Assembly (NCBI GenBank): GCA_964447335.1
Contig: CAYUSA010000009.1
Span: 3,494-67,493, forward strand
Length of the DNA: 64,000 bases
From: HRBIN12 sp964447335
Lineage (GTDB): Bacteria; Actinomycetota; UBA4738; HRBIN12
Direction: 5' to 3'
Made by a program: the position numbers and the translations under genes. The first letter of the stretch is position 1; the number at the start of each line of letters is the position of its first letter. Of the stretch, positions 7,798 to 14,989 are shown piece by piece. Under the pieces are notes generated by a model. It was not told the DNA's origin. It did no database searches and saw only the letters and a program-made list of their open reading frames with translations.

Positions 7798-10305
7798 GTG
7801 TCAACCACAGCCGCATCTTCGAGCAGAACGCTCCTCGCGCTCGAGGACCCCGGTGCCCGAGATCCCGACGTCGCCGGCCACAAGGCGGCGACGCTCGCTC
7901 GGTTGATCTCGGAGGGGTTCGCCGTGCCGAGGGGGGTCGTCCTCACCCGCTCGGCCTGCGAGCGCATCCTGAGCGCCTCCGGGCTCGGTCCCGACGCGCC
8001 GGCCGAGCAGGTCGCCGCGGCCGCGATCCCGTCCGACGTGCGGGCCGAGCTCGTCGCCTCGCTCGCGAGCTTCGACGGCTCGGCCCTGGCCGTGCGCTCC
8101 TCCGGCATCGCCGAGGACCTGCCCGGTGCGTCGTTCGCCGGTCAGTACGAGACGGTGCTCGGCGTTCGCGGCGAGGACGCGCTCGTCGACGCCGTGCACC
8201 GCTGCCTGGCTTCCGCGTTCTCCGAGCGCGTCGCCGCCTACAGCGGACTGAGAGACAGCGCGGCGCCGATGTCGGTGCTGATCCAGGAGATGGTCGAGGC
8301 CGACGCCGCCGGTGTGGCCTTCACGGCGAACCCGGTGACCGGCGACGAGGAGACCCTGGTGAGCGCCGTCCGGGGACTCGGCGAGCGCCTGGTCGGCGGA
8401 GAGGCGAGCCCCGACGAGTGGGTCGTGCGCCACGGCGAGGTCGAATGCCTCTCGGCGCCGGAGGACGCCATCGACTCCGACGATGCGCGTCGCGTCGCGG
8501 ACCTGGCCGCCGAGGTGGAAGCGGCGCTCGGCACGCCGCAGGACATCGAGTGGGCGATCGCGGGCGGTGAGCTGTTCCTGCTCCAGGCTCGTCCCATCAC
8601 CGCGTTGCCGCGCGAACCGAACATCGAGGTGCCCTCCACCGGCTACTGGATCAAGGACGACACGCACTACCCGATGCCGCTGACACCGTTCGGCGCATCC
8701 GTGTACCTGCCGGCCCTCGAAGTCGGTACGAAACCGATGTTCGAGGAATTCGGCTTCCTGCTCGAGGGGTTCGAGCAGCGTTCCCTCGGCGGAGAGGCAT
8801 ACATGCGGATGATCCCCATCGGCGGGAAGGACCGCAAAGCTCCCCCGTGGTGGGTCATGTGGATCGCTGCACGGCTCGCACCGCCCATCCGCAAGCGCGC
8901 GCGAGTCGCGGAAGAAGCCCTCCGCACGCATAGGGGAGACCAGCTGATAGACCGCTGGTACGCGGAATGGCGCCCCTGGCTCCGGCAAGAGACCGCGGCC
9001 CTGTTGAGCCGTGACCTGCCGAGCCTCGACGATCAAGGGTTGCTGTCGCACCTGGGCGACGCGGAGGAGCTCATCGGCAAGGGCGAGTACATCCACTTCG
9101 TCCTGTGGGTCGCGTACGCCCTGCCCGTCTACGAGCTGGACCTGGCCTGCAAGGAGCTCCTCGGATGGGATCCGCTGCAGACGTTGACGCTGGTCGCCGG
9201 AACATCCCAGGCCTCCTCGGCGCCCGGGAGAGCGCTCACCGAGCTCGCCGCCGCGGTCGGGCGCTCGCTCGAGGCCCGTCAAGCGGTCGAGCAGGGCGGC
9301 TCCGACGTTCTGCAACGGCTCCGCGAGGCTGCCCCTGAGGTCGCCGTCGCGATGGACGGCTACCTGGCGGAGCACGGCCATCGCACCCTCAGCTACGACC
9401 CCGGCGACCCGACGCTCGCGGAGAGGCCCGAGCTGCTGGCCGGACTCCTGCGGGACCGGCTGCGCGGTGCCGCTTCGGGAGACGCCGACGCGGCGGAGCG
9501 GGCGCGCGCCGACGCCCTGACACGGGCGAGAGCGGAGCTCGCGACCCGTTCCGACGGGGAACGCGAGCGCTTCGAGCGCGCCCTGGCCGCAGCCGAACGC
9601 GCCTATCCGATCCGCGAGGACAACGTCGTGTGGACCGACAACGTGCCGTCGGCGATCCTGCGGTACTCGGCCGTGGAGTTCGGACGGCGTTTGGCGAACA
9701 GAGGCGCGCTCGCCAAGGCCGATGACGCGGTCTTCCTGGAGGTAGACCAACTACGGGCCGCTCTGCTCGGAGAGCACGAGAACCTGCGCGACACCGTGAT
9801 CAGGCGCCGCGCGGAGCGTGCCTGGGTGGCGTCTCATCCCGGCCCCGCGAGCTACGGCCCGGATCCCGGACCCCCGCCCGACCTCCGCGGATTGCAGCCG
9901 GGCGTCCGCCACCTCATGGAAGGGCTCATGTGGTTCATGCAACTGCTGATCCAGCCGGACAGGGCCGAAGCCAGGGAGGGCGAGATCGCGGGCGCGCCGG
10001 GCTCGCCCGGGCGCCACACCGGACCGGTCCGGGTCATCCGCGACGAGTCCGAGTTCGACCGGCTGCGCCCCGGCGACGTGCTCGTCTGCCCGATCACGAG
10101 CCCGGCCTGGTCGGTGCTCTTCTCGCAGGCGGGCGCCGTCGTGACGGACGGCGGGGGCGTGCTCGCGCACGCGGCCGTGATCGCGCGCGAGTACGGCATC
10201 CCGGCGGTCCTGGCGACCGGCGACGCGACGCGCCGACTGCGCGACGGTCAAGTGGTCACGGTCGACGGCTCCTCGGGCGTGATCGCGGTCACCGGATCGG
10301 GGTGA
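7798..10305 (+). CDS. PEP synthase / rifampicin phosphotransferase-like protein
   Basis: 835 aa from GTG 7798 (GAAGGGAGG upstream). N-terminal third is a PEP/pyruvate-binding ATP-grasp-like domain: GHKAATLARL, AVRSSGIAEDLPGASFAGQY, QEMVEADAAGVAFTANPVTG, IEWAIAGGELFLLQARPI (to about residue 270). A long middle region is less conserved. The C-terminal swivelling phosphohistidine domain (about 750-835) has VCPITSPAWSVLF and DGGGVLAHAAVIAREYGIPAV, with His in AHAAV. This ATP-grasp / linker / His order and length match rifampicin phosphotransferases and related dikinases rather than PpsA, which has an extra C-terminal barrel. An antibiotic target is possible but unproven. Its 3' end overlaps the MazF-like gene tail to tail by 58 nt. 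Confidence 0.75.
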   Translation: MSTTAASSSRTLLALEDPGARDPDVAGHKAATLARLISEGFAVPRGVVLTRSACERILSASGLGPDAPAEQVAAAAIPSDVRAELVASLASFDGSALAVRSSGIAEDLPGASFAGQYETVLGVRGEDALVDAVHRCLASAFSERVAAYSGLRDSAAPMSVLIQEMVEADAAGVAFTANPVTGDEETLVSAVRGLGERLVGGEASPDEWVVRHGEVECLSAPEDAIDSDDARRVADLAAEVEAALGTPQDIEWAIAGGELFLLQARPITALPREPNIEVPSTGYWIKDDTHYPMPLTPFGASVYLPALEVGTKPMFEEFGFLLEGFEQRSLGGEAYMRMIPIGGKDRKAPPWWVMWIAARLAPPIRKRARVAEEALRTHRGDQLIDRWYAEWRPWLRQETAALLSRDLPSLDDQGLLSHLGDAEELIGKGEYIHFVLWVAYALPVYELDLACKELLGWDPLQTLTLVAGTSQASSAPGRALTELAAAVGRSLEARQAVEQGGSDVLQRLREAAPEVAVAMDGYLAEHGHRTLSYDPGDPTLAERPELLAGLLRDRLRGAASGDADAAERARADALTRARAELATRSDGERERFERALAAAERAYPIREDNVVWTDNVPSAILRYSAVEFGRRLANRGALAKADDAVFLEVDQLRAALLGEHENLRDTVIRRRAERAWVASHPGPASYGPDPGPPPDLRGLQPGVRHLMEGLMWFMQLLIQPDRAEAREGEIAGAPGSPGRHTGPVRVIRDESEFDRLRPGDVLVCPITSPAWSVLFSQAGAVVTDGGGVLAHAAVIAREYGIPAVLATGDATRRLRDGQVVTVDGSSGVIAVTGSG

Positions 10306-10640
10306 GCCGCTGATCTTCGTCGGTGCCGGATGTCGACTGCCCAGCGGATCGCGGCGTCCAGGCGTCTGCTCGCGGCCTCCCCGAGCCGCCCGATGGGATC
10401 TGGCTCGAGCAGGTCCTTCGGCACGGTCAGCACGTTGTCCACGTTGACGACCGAGGCACGCCCGAGCCCCTCCGCGCGGCCGACCTGGACCTCGGACCGG
10501 ATCTTCCGCGCACGCCGCGTGACGGGGGCGACGGTCACCCTGGTGCGGACGTCGGCGACGGCGGTGCGCGTGAGGATGACGACCGGCCGCCGCCCGTAGC
10601 CGAGGGGGAGGTCGGCCCAGTAGACCTCCCCGCGTCTCAT
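10248..10640 (-). CDS. MazF/PemK-type endoribonuclease toxin
   Basis: 130 aa, ATG 10640 overlapping the antitoxin stop as ATGA. MRRGEVYWADLP and RRPVVILTR are the signature of the MazF/PemK beta-barrel; VAPVTRRARKIRSEV and SVVNVDNVLTVPKDLL complete the fold. These toxins cleave mRNA at short motifs when the antitoxin is lost. The C-terminal 20 residues are not conserved and overlap the opposite gene's end. All core elements are present, so it looks intact. Confidence 0.88.
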   Translation of the reverse strand: MRRGEVYWADLPLGYGRRPVVILTRTAVADVRTRVTVAPVTRRARKIRSEVQVGRAEGLGRASVVNVDNVLTVPKDLLEPDPIGRLGEAASRRLDAAIRWAVDIRHRRRSAAHPDPVTAITPEEPSTVTT

Positions 10641-10855
10641 TCCTCCGGCCAGCCCCCGCCCGTCCAGACCTCGGGAGCCCTTCGGTACGACTCGACCGCC
10701 GCTCGTTCCTGCTCGGCCCAGTCGAGGTCCCGGAGATGGCTCGCGATCGCCCGGCGGATCAGCTCGCTCCGGCTCACCCCGGCGCCCTGCGCTCGGGCGT
10801 CGAGCGCCTCCACGAGCGCGTCGTCGAGCTGCACGAGCACCTGCTTGCGCACCAT
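10637..10855 (-). CDS. Ribbon-helix-helix antitoxin (MazE partner)
   Basis: 72 aa from ATG 10855; the ORF extends upstream through the operator but the RHH fold starts here. RKQVLVQLDDALVEALDARAQGAGVSRSELIRRAIASHL is a CopG/RHH DNA-binding domain. The acidic, Trp-rich tail (RAPEVWTGGGWPEE) is the usual toxin-binding part. A 4-nt overlap with the toxin supports coupled translation. Represses its own promoter through the paired repeat at 10868. Confidence 0.88.
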   Translation of the reverse strand: MVRKQVLVQLDDALVEALDARAQGAGVSRSELIRRAIASHLRDLDWAEQERAAVESYRRAPEVWTGGGWPEE

Positions 10856-10867
10856 GGGTCCGACCCT

Positions 10868-10886
10868 ACCATATGCTTCACCATAT
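10868..10886. promoter_or_regulatory. Direct-repeat operator of the MazEF-like module
   Basis: Two exact copies of ACCATAT (10868-10874 and 10880-10886) 12 bp apart lie just upstream of the RHH antitoxin start at 10855. RHH repressors bind pairs of short repeats spaced about one helical turn, so this is the likely autoregulatory site. It is AT-richer than its surroundings. Confidence 0.55.
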
Positions 10887-10923
10887 CGTTGCCGAGCCGA
10901 GACTCCTGCGCTCGCGTCCTCCG

Positions 10924-11316
10924 TCACGGTTCGATCCGCTCCACCGTCGGGACGGCATCCAGATCGCGGTCGAAGGAGACCACGCGTCCGATGCCGAGCC
11001 GCTCGGCCGTGGCGGCGAGGTACATCTCGGCGAAATCGCGCCGGAGCGATCCGTAGAGCTCCAGCGCCCGAAGCAGCAGCGCCTGATCGGTCGTGGCCAC
11101 GGAGGGGAGCGCGAGGAGCGCTCCGGCAGTCGCTGCGATCTGGGGTCTGGGCCGCCGGTAGAAGGACTCGAGCACGTAGATGACCTCGGCGAGGATCACG
11201 TCGGTGAGGATCAGCTCGTGATCCTGGCTGAGGAGCCTGGTCGCCCGCCGTGCCTGACCGGATGGCTCTCCGGTCAAGTGCCGCAGGAGCACGTTTGAGT
11301 CGATCAGCGCGTTCAT
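10924..11316 (-). CDS. VapC PIN-domain toxin
   Basis: 130 aa from ATG 11316 (the upstream extension lies over the antitoxin). PIN ribonuclease with its acidic residues in place: D in MNALIDSNVLLRHL, E in LTDVILAEVIYVL, D in RRDFAEMYLAA and the final Asp in VVSFDRDLD. Cleaves RNA (tRNA or rRNA in studied VapCs) with Mg2+ or Mn2+. Starts inside the antitoxin stop (4-nt overlap). Appears intact. Confidence 0.9.
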   Translation of the reverse strand: MNALIDSNVLLRHLTGEPSGQARRATRLLSQDHELILTDVILAEVIYVLESFYRRPRPQIAATAGALLALPSVATTDQALLLRALELYGSLRRDFAEMYLAATAERLGIGRVVSFDRDLDAVPTVERIEP

Positions 11317-11561
11317 CGACGTTCCGCGGCTCTCCTTCGCCACGCCTCCTCGCGGGCCTTCCTCCACGGCACCCCGCGGACCTCGGGTGGGACGGGGACG
11401 CTTCCCCCGAGGTCGATGAAGTCGGGGACCTTCGTGAGGACCGCGCCGTCTTGGTGGACCCTGAAGTACACGCGATCGCCTGCCTCCAGTCCCAGCGCCT
11501 CCCGAACCTCCTTCGGGATCGTCAGCTGTCCCTTGGAGGTCAAGGTCGCCCCGATCTGCAT
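11313..11561 (-). CDS. AbrB/SpoVT-type antitoxin (VapB)
   Basis: 82 aa, ATG 11561 with GGAGG 6 nt upstream. IGATLTSKGQLTIPKEVREALGLEAGDRVYF is the swapped-hairpin AbrB DNA-binding fold, residues 3-45. The Trp/Arg-rich tail (GVPWRKAREEAWRRR) should wrap the VapC active site. The longer upstream ORF is non-coding because it runs through the operator. Confidence 0.88.
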   Translation of the reverse strand: MQIGATLTSKGQLTIPKEVREALGLEAGDRVYFRVHQDGAVLTKVPDFIDLGGSVPVPPEVRGVPWRKAREEAWRRRAAERR

Positions 11562-11569
11562 GGCGTCCT

Positions 11570-11593
11570 CCTTACCGACTCGAGAAGGTAAGG
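11570..11593. promoter_or_regulatory. Inverted-repeat operator of vapBC
   Basis: CCTTACC (11570-11576) and GGTAAGG (11587-11593) are a perfect 7-bp inverted repeat with a 10-bp spacer, starting 8 nt upstream of the AbrB-type antitoxin ATG. The arm nearest the gene overlaps its Shine-Dalgarno region, so binding would block both transcription and initiation. Confidence 0.6.
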
Positions 11594-11660
11594 ATACGCC
11601 GTCCGTGAGAACCATGGACGCGAGTCTGGCCCCGGGTGTGTGCATCCGCAGTGATGGAAG

Positions 11661-12167
11661 TCACAGCCGCCCGAGCCAGTCGCGCAGTTCCTTCATCAAC
11701 AGGAGGAGATGGAGGGGGTCGGTCGGGGAGGGTTCGAAGTCGAAGTGCTCGTAGAAGGTCCTCGCCCGCCCGTCCTTGGCGTGCACGAGCACCGCGCGCA
11801 CACCGATCTCCTCGGCGGCGCCCGCCGCTCGGACCAGCGCGTCTTTGAGCAGCGCGGCGCCCAGCCCCTTCCCCTGGTGCTTCCGATCGACCGCGAGCCG
11901 AGCCAGGATGATGACGGGGATCGCGTGGCGGGCCATGCCGGCCGCCGCCCGCTCCGGGGCGTCCTCCCGGGCCACACCGCCCGCGGCGAGCGAGTGGTAG
12001 CCGACGACCCGGAGATCCTCGTGGACGACGTAGGTGCGCGCTCCACCGGCCTCTCGGTTCATGAGCGCGTGGCGCTGGAGGTAGCGGTCGAGCTCTGGGC
12101 TGCCGCAGTCGAACCCGTCGGTCCTGTGCTCGGACGTCAGGAGCTCGACGGCTGAAGGCTTGGTCAT
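11661..12167 (-). CDS. tacT: GNAT acetyltransferase toxin (TacT-like)
   Basis: 168 aa. GNAT fold with an acetyl-CoA pyrophosphate loop (LAVDRKHQGKGLGAALLKDAL, about residues 90-110) and the conserved tyrosine in ARTFYEHFDF. The start FDCGSPELDRYLQRHA is characteristic of the TacT/AtaT-type toxins, which acetylate the amino acid on charged tRNA and stop translation. The partner is the DUF1778 antitoxin 12 nt upstream. Looks intact. Confidence 0.9.
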   Translation of the reverse strand: MTKPSAVELLTSEHRTDGFDCGSPELDRYLQRHALMNREAGGARTYVVHEDLRVVGYHSLAAGGVAREDAPERAAAGMARHAIPVIILARLAVDRKHQGKGLGAALLKDALVRAAGAAEEIGVRAVLVHAKDGRARTFYEHFDFEPSPTDPLHLLLLMKELRDWLGRL

Positions 12168-12179
12168 GCCGAGCGGTTC

Positions 12180-12473
12180 TCAGCGCTCGAGGGCGCTCGG
12201 CGTCTGCAGCAGCTCCTCGAGGCGCGGCTTGGACGCGAGCGGCGTCACAGGCCGATCCAGGAGCGCGGTGAAGCTGCGCCACGCGGTCTCGTCGAGCGCG
12301 AAGAACCGGCGATCCGCCAGGACGGTGCGCGCCTGTTCCAGGGCAGCCTCGAGCACGAACGCGCTCAGATCCTTGTCCGCGGCCTCCGCAGCCTCGCCGA
12401 TGAGCTCGCGCTGGCGTCGACTGACGCGCACGTAGAGCCGGTCGCCCTTGAGCTCCTTGTCCGCCGCTCCCAC
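12180..12473 (-). CDS. tacA: DUF1778 antitoxin (TacA-like)
   Basis: 97 aa from GTG 12473. DUF1778 pattern: RLYVRVSRRQRELIGEAAEAADKDLSAFVLEAALEQAR (RHH DNA-binding half, residues 11-50), then FALDETAWRSFTALLDRPV, the family's toxin-neutralising segment. Always paired with TacT-type GNAT toxins. Represses its promoter; a matching inverted repeat lies at 12523. Confidence 0.9.
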   Translation of the reverse strand: MGAADKELKGDRLYVRVSRRQRELIGEAAEAADKDLSAFVLEAALEQARTVLADRRFFALDETAWRSFTALLDRPVTPLASKPRLEELLQTPSALER

Positions 12474-12522
12474 TTCAGGCCTCCACGGTCATGCTCTGTC
12501 CGTACATCCGCCGCATAACACA

Positions 12523-12541
12523 GTACGCACAAAAGGCGTAC
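12523..12541. promoter_or_regulatory. Inverted-repeat operator of tacAT
   Basis: GTACGC (12523-12528) and GCGTAC (12536-12541) make a perfect 6-bp inverted repeat with a 7-bp spacer, 50 nt upstream of the antitoxin start. A further CGTAC lies at 12501. Located in an AT-richer stretch that should hold the promoter. Confidence 0.5.
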
Positions 12542-12573
12542 ACATCAAAGAGAACTCCTCCGCGAGGCTCTCT

Positions 12574-12604
12574 GAGGCCGGCGATACCGAAAGAGGTATC
12601 GATC
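12574..12604. repeat. 31-bp palindromic repeat, copy 1
   Basis: Core GATACC-N6-GGTATC at 12583-12600, a perfect inverted repeat inside a 31-bp block that recurs at 44204-44234 with 4 or 5 differences. It lies 20 nt after the vapC stop at 12625 (minus strand). No U-run follows, so it is not a classical terminator. Confidence 0.6.
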
Positions 12605-12624
12605 CACGCCGCGAGGGTCGGTCC

Positions 12625-13014
12625 TCACCCGGTGCCGGGCGCGATGACCTGGATCCCTGCGGTCGCCGCCGCTTCGGCGAGGAGCCCGTCGTAGGTGACG
12701 AGGCTCGCGACGTCTTCCCCCAGGCTGAGCGCCGTGGCGACGTGGATCGCATCGAGCGTTCGCAGGCCGACGGGGGCGAGGTCGGCAGCGCCCCGGAGGA
12801 TGCCGTCGTCGATGGGGACGAGGGCGATGCCCTCGAGCACCTCCTGCGCGCGGGCGACCCGGCCGCGCGCGCGCCTCACCGCGCGGATGACCTCCGTCCA
12901 TGCGAGCGCGCTCGAGATCACCGCCGGATCCGCGCGTACGGCCTCGACCAGCTCCGGCGTCTCGGGCTCTCGCGCCACCAGCTTCACGATCGCGGAGGAG
13001 TCGAGGTAGAGCAC
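12625..13014 (-). CDS. VapC PIN-domain toxin
   Basis: 129 aa from GTG 13014. PIN acidic residues: LYLDSSAIVKLV, ALAWTEVIRAV, LRTLDAIHVATAL and VTYDGLLAEAA. Preceded by 2 nt by its Phd-type antitoxin. A related C-terminal fragment survives at 28876-28985 on the same strand (VTSLVTYDGR... versus VASLVTYDGL...), so the family has been copied or acquired more than once here. Intact by sequence. Confidence 0.9.
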   Translation of the reverse strand: MLYLDSSAIVKLVAREPETPELVEAVRADPAVISSALAWTEVIRAVRRARGRVARAQEVLEGIALVPIDDGILRGAADLAPVGLRTLDAIHVATALSLGEDVASLVTYDGLLAEAAATAGIQVIAPGTG

Positions 13015-13016
13015 GG

Positions 13017-13295
13017 CTAGAGGCGCTCGGCGCGCTCGGCGAGGAGGGCCGCGCTCGTGCGGGTGGAGGGACGGCCCGGGGGGGGAAGAAGCTCCAAGAG
13101 GTCCTTCCGAGGTGAGGAGACCCGGCCTGCGGCCACCAGTCGAGCGAGCGGGCTCTCCGGCTCACCGAGGGGCGCGAGCACGGCCACCGGCCGCCCATGC
13201 TCGGTCACCTCGAGCCGTTCGCCCCGCTCCACGCGGCGGAGGTACTTGCTCAGGTTCTGCCGCAGCTCACGGACGCCGACCCGTCGCTCTTCCAT
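13017..13295 (-). CDS. Phd/YefM-type antitoxin
   Basis: 92 aa from ATG 13295; the 3 codons before it (from TTG 13304) lie in the operator repeats. VGVRELRQNLSKYLRRVERGERLEVTEHGRPVAVLAPL is the full Phd/YefM DNA-binding domain. The disordered tail (SSPRKDLLELLPPPG...) should bind VapC. Autoregulation is expected through the phased repeats that abut the start. Confidence 0.9.
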   Translation of the reverse strand: MEERRVGVRELRQNLSKYLRRVERGERLEVTEHGRPVAVLAPLGEPESPLARLVAAGRVSSPRKDLLELLPPPGRPSTRTSAALLAERAERL

Positions 13296-13313
13296 GTAGC
13301 ACAAGGTAGCACA
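13296..13313. promoter_or_regulatory. 10-bp-phased repeat operator of Phd-VapC
   Basis: Two exact GTAGCACA copies (13296-13303, 13306-13313) exactly 10 bp apart, directly against the antitoxin start codon. On the coding strand each reads TGTGCTAC, and the second runs into the ATG as GCTACATG. The other Phd-VapC module at 44147 has the same GCTAC...GCTACATG layout. Confidence 0.55.
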
Positions 13314-13382
13314 TCATGGTCCGGGATCGGAGCGAGCCTATACTCGCGATGTCTGAGCCCAGATGGGAGGGGAGGACCTGCG

Positions 13383-14024
13383 ATGGGAACGGATCCGGGA
13401 ACCACGGCCGTCGTCTTGATCGAGTTCCAGAACGACTTCACCTCCGACGGGGGCGCTCTCCACGGCGCCGTCCAAGGGGTCATGGACTCGACGAACATGC
13501 TCGAGCACGCGAAGCACCTCGTGGACGAGGCCCGGTCGGCGGGCGCGACCATCATCCACGTGCCCATCCGCTTCGCGGAGGGGTACCAGGAGATCACCGA
13601 TCATCCGTACGGGATCTTGGCGGGCGTCGTCGACAACAAGGCGTTCGTCAAGGACACGTGGGGCGCCGAGATCGTCGATGACCTCACCCCCATGCCGGAT
13701 GACATCGTGATCGAGGGCAAGCGCGGGCTCGACACGTTCGCCAGCACGAACCTCGACTTCATCCTTCGGAGCAAGGGGATCAAGACTGTCGCGCTCGGCG
13801 GCTTCCTCACGAACTGCTGCGTCGAGTCCACCATGCGGAGCGCGTACGAGAAGGGGTTCGACGTGGTCACGCTCACCGACTGCGTCGCGGCCACGTCCGA
13901 GGCGGAGCACGAGAACGCGATCAAGTACGACTACCCGATGTTCTCGCGACCGATGACGTCCACCGCGTTCGTCGGCTCCCTGCAGGGGCATGACGCCGGC
14001 GGCGACACGAGCCGCGGCTACTGA
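13383..14024 (+). CDS. Isochorismatase-family cysteine hydrolase
   Basis: 213 aa, ATG 13383 with GGGGAGG upstream. The catalytic triad of the superfamily is visible: D18 in VLIEFQND, Lys in EGKRGLDTF and Cys in TNCCVESTMRSAYE. The cis-peptide region is LGGFLTN. Members hydrolyse amides and ureides (nicotinamide, biuret, ureidoacrylate, N-carbamoylsarcosine) or isochorismate. Given the carbamate kinase and hydantoinase genes elsewhere in the window, a ureide or amide substrate is a reasonable guess, not a reading. The only plus-strand gene in the local TA cluster. Confidence 0.88.
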   Translation: MGTDPGTTAVVLIEFQNDFTSDGGALHGAVQGVMDSTNMLEHAKHLVDEARSAGATIIHVPIRFAEGYQEITDHPYGILAGVVDNKAFVKDTWGAEIVDDLTPMPDDIVIEGKRGLDTFASTNLDFILRSKGIKTVALGGFLTNCCVESTMRSAYEKGFDVVTLTDCVAATSEAEHENAIKYDYPMFSRPMTSTAFVGSLQGHDAGGDTSRGY

Positions 14025-14125
14025 GCTCGTCGCCCGCCGCGTCGACGCGCGTCCGCTCGACCGTGGGTCCACCTGAGCCGCGATGTGTCTATCCGCGTGT
14101 CCAGATCGGCGCCGCGGATCGGGTG

Positions 14126-14989
14126 TTAGCCCGCGTCGCGAAAGCCGCGCAGGAACTCCCGGACGGTCGCCACCGCCTCTCGGCGCAGCCGGGCCTTCTC
14201 ATCATCGTCGTCCGGGGCGGCGAGGAACGACGCGTACGCGGTGGGTCCATCCTGGCGGACGTCCTGAAAGCGCTCTTCGAGAAGGGCGAGGGCCTCGTCG
14301 ATCTGAGGATGCTGCGCTACGGCGCTCGACCTGACTGCGCTTCCCGCGTCACTGGGACCGCCCGCGTGGTTCAGGAGAGTGAAGACGAGGTCGTACGCAT
14401 CCTTGTTCTCGTGCCGGTCCTGGAAGGCGAAGATCTTCAGCACCATGTACGGAAGAACATCCGCCACCCGCACCGTGACCTTGGACTGGCCTCCGCCATC
14501 GAGGCGCTCGCCCTCGATGTCGCGCTCGATGAAGTCGTCTCGCACCAGATGTGCGCCGCGGACGTTGAAGGCGCTGAGTTTCGATCCCGTGTACTCGTCC
14601 TTGGGGCGGAAGATGCGGCCGGGTTCCACGTCGTCCGTCTCGCAAAGGAACTCGAGGAGGACGGTGACCCCGTCAACGTCGCGCGCCCACCGGAAGCTCG
14701 GCTCCTTCTGCTCGAAGTGGGCCTTCTCCAGATCGTTCTGCAGAGTGCGGTACGTCTCCGGTGTCTCGTCGCCGAGGGCGAGGCCGATGACCAGGTCGAC
14801 ATCGGTCGTTCCGACGTGGGCTCGTGCACCTTCGGGGAGCTGCCCAACCAGGTATCTCGGGGCGAGGCCCCCGGCCAGATAGATGCGCTCGCGCCACGGA
14901 CCGAGGTCGCCGAGCAACGTGAGCAGGACACGCTCGCAGCGCGCCGTCGTCTCCTCGTCGTAGTCGGTGTGGTGCTCGCGTGGGCTCAA
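14126..14989 (-). CDS. Nucleotidyltransferase of AbiE-like TA pair (toxin)
   Basis: 287 aa from TTG 14989, overlapping the partner's stop (TTGA). Pol-beta-type nucleotidyltransferase signature: LAGGLAPRYL (G40, G41) followed by TTDVDLVIGL (D63, D65); a third acidic residue is expected near GVTVLLEFLC. Later parts (GAHLVRDDFIERD, LKIFAFQDRHENKDAYDL) match the substrate-domain features of AbiEii-like enzymes, including a Lys/Asp-rich KDAYDL motif. AbiEii toxins modify tRNA with nucleotides. Reads intact. Partner gene 14986 encodes the wHTH antitoxin. Confidence 0.75.
   Translation of the reverse strand: MSPREHHTDYDEETTARCERVLLTLLGDLGPWRERIYLAGGLAPRYLVGQLPEGARAHVGTTDVDLVIGLALGDETPETYRTLQNDLEKAHFEQKEPSFRWARDVDGVTVLLEFLCETDDVEPGRIFRPKDEYTGSKLSAFNVRGAHLVRDDFIERDIEGERLDGGGQSKVTVRVADVLPYMVLKIFAFQDRHENKDAYDLVFTLLNHAGGPSDAGSAVRSSAVAQHPQIDEALALLEERFQDVRQDGPTAYASFLAAPDDDDEKARLRREAVATVREFLRGFRDAG

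Noticed and set aside
7801..9750. Very long minus-strand open frame opposite the PEP-domain gene, and many similar antisense frames (for example 2840-4099, 30481-33462, 46887-48236, 56269-57573)
   Set aside because: High GC makes stop codons rare in antisense frames. These have Arg/Gly/Ala-rich, low-complexity text and no domain, while the opposite strand carries clear families.
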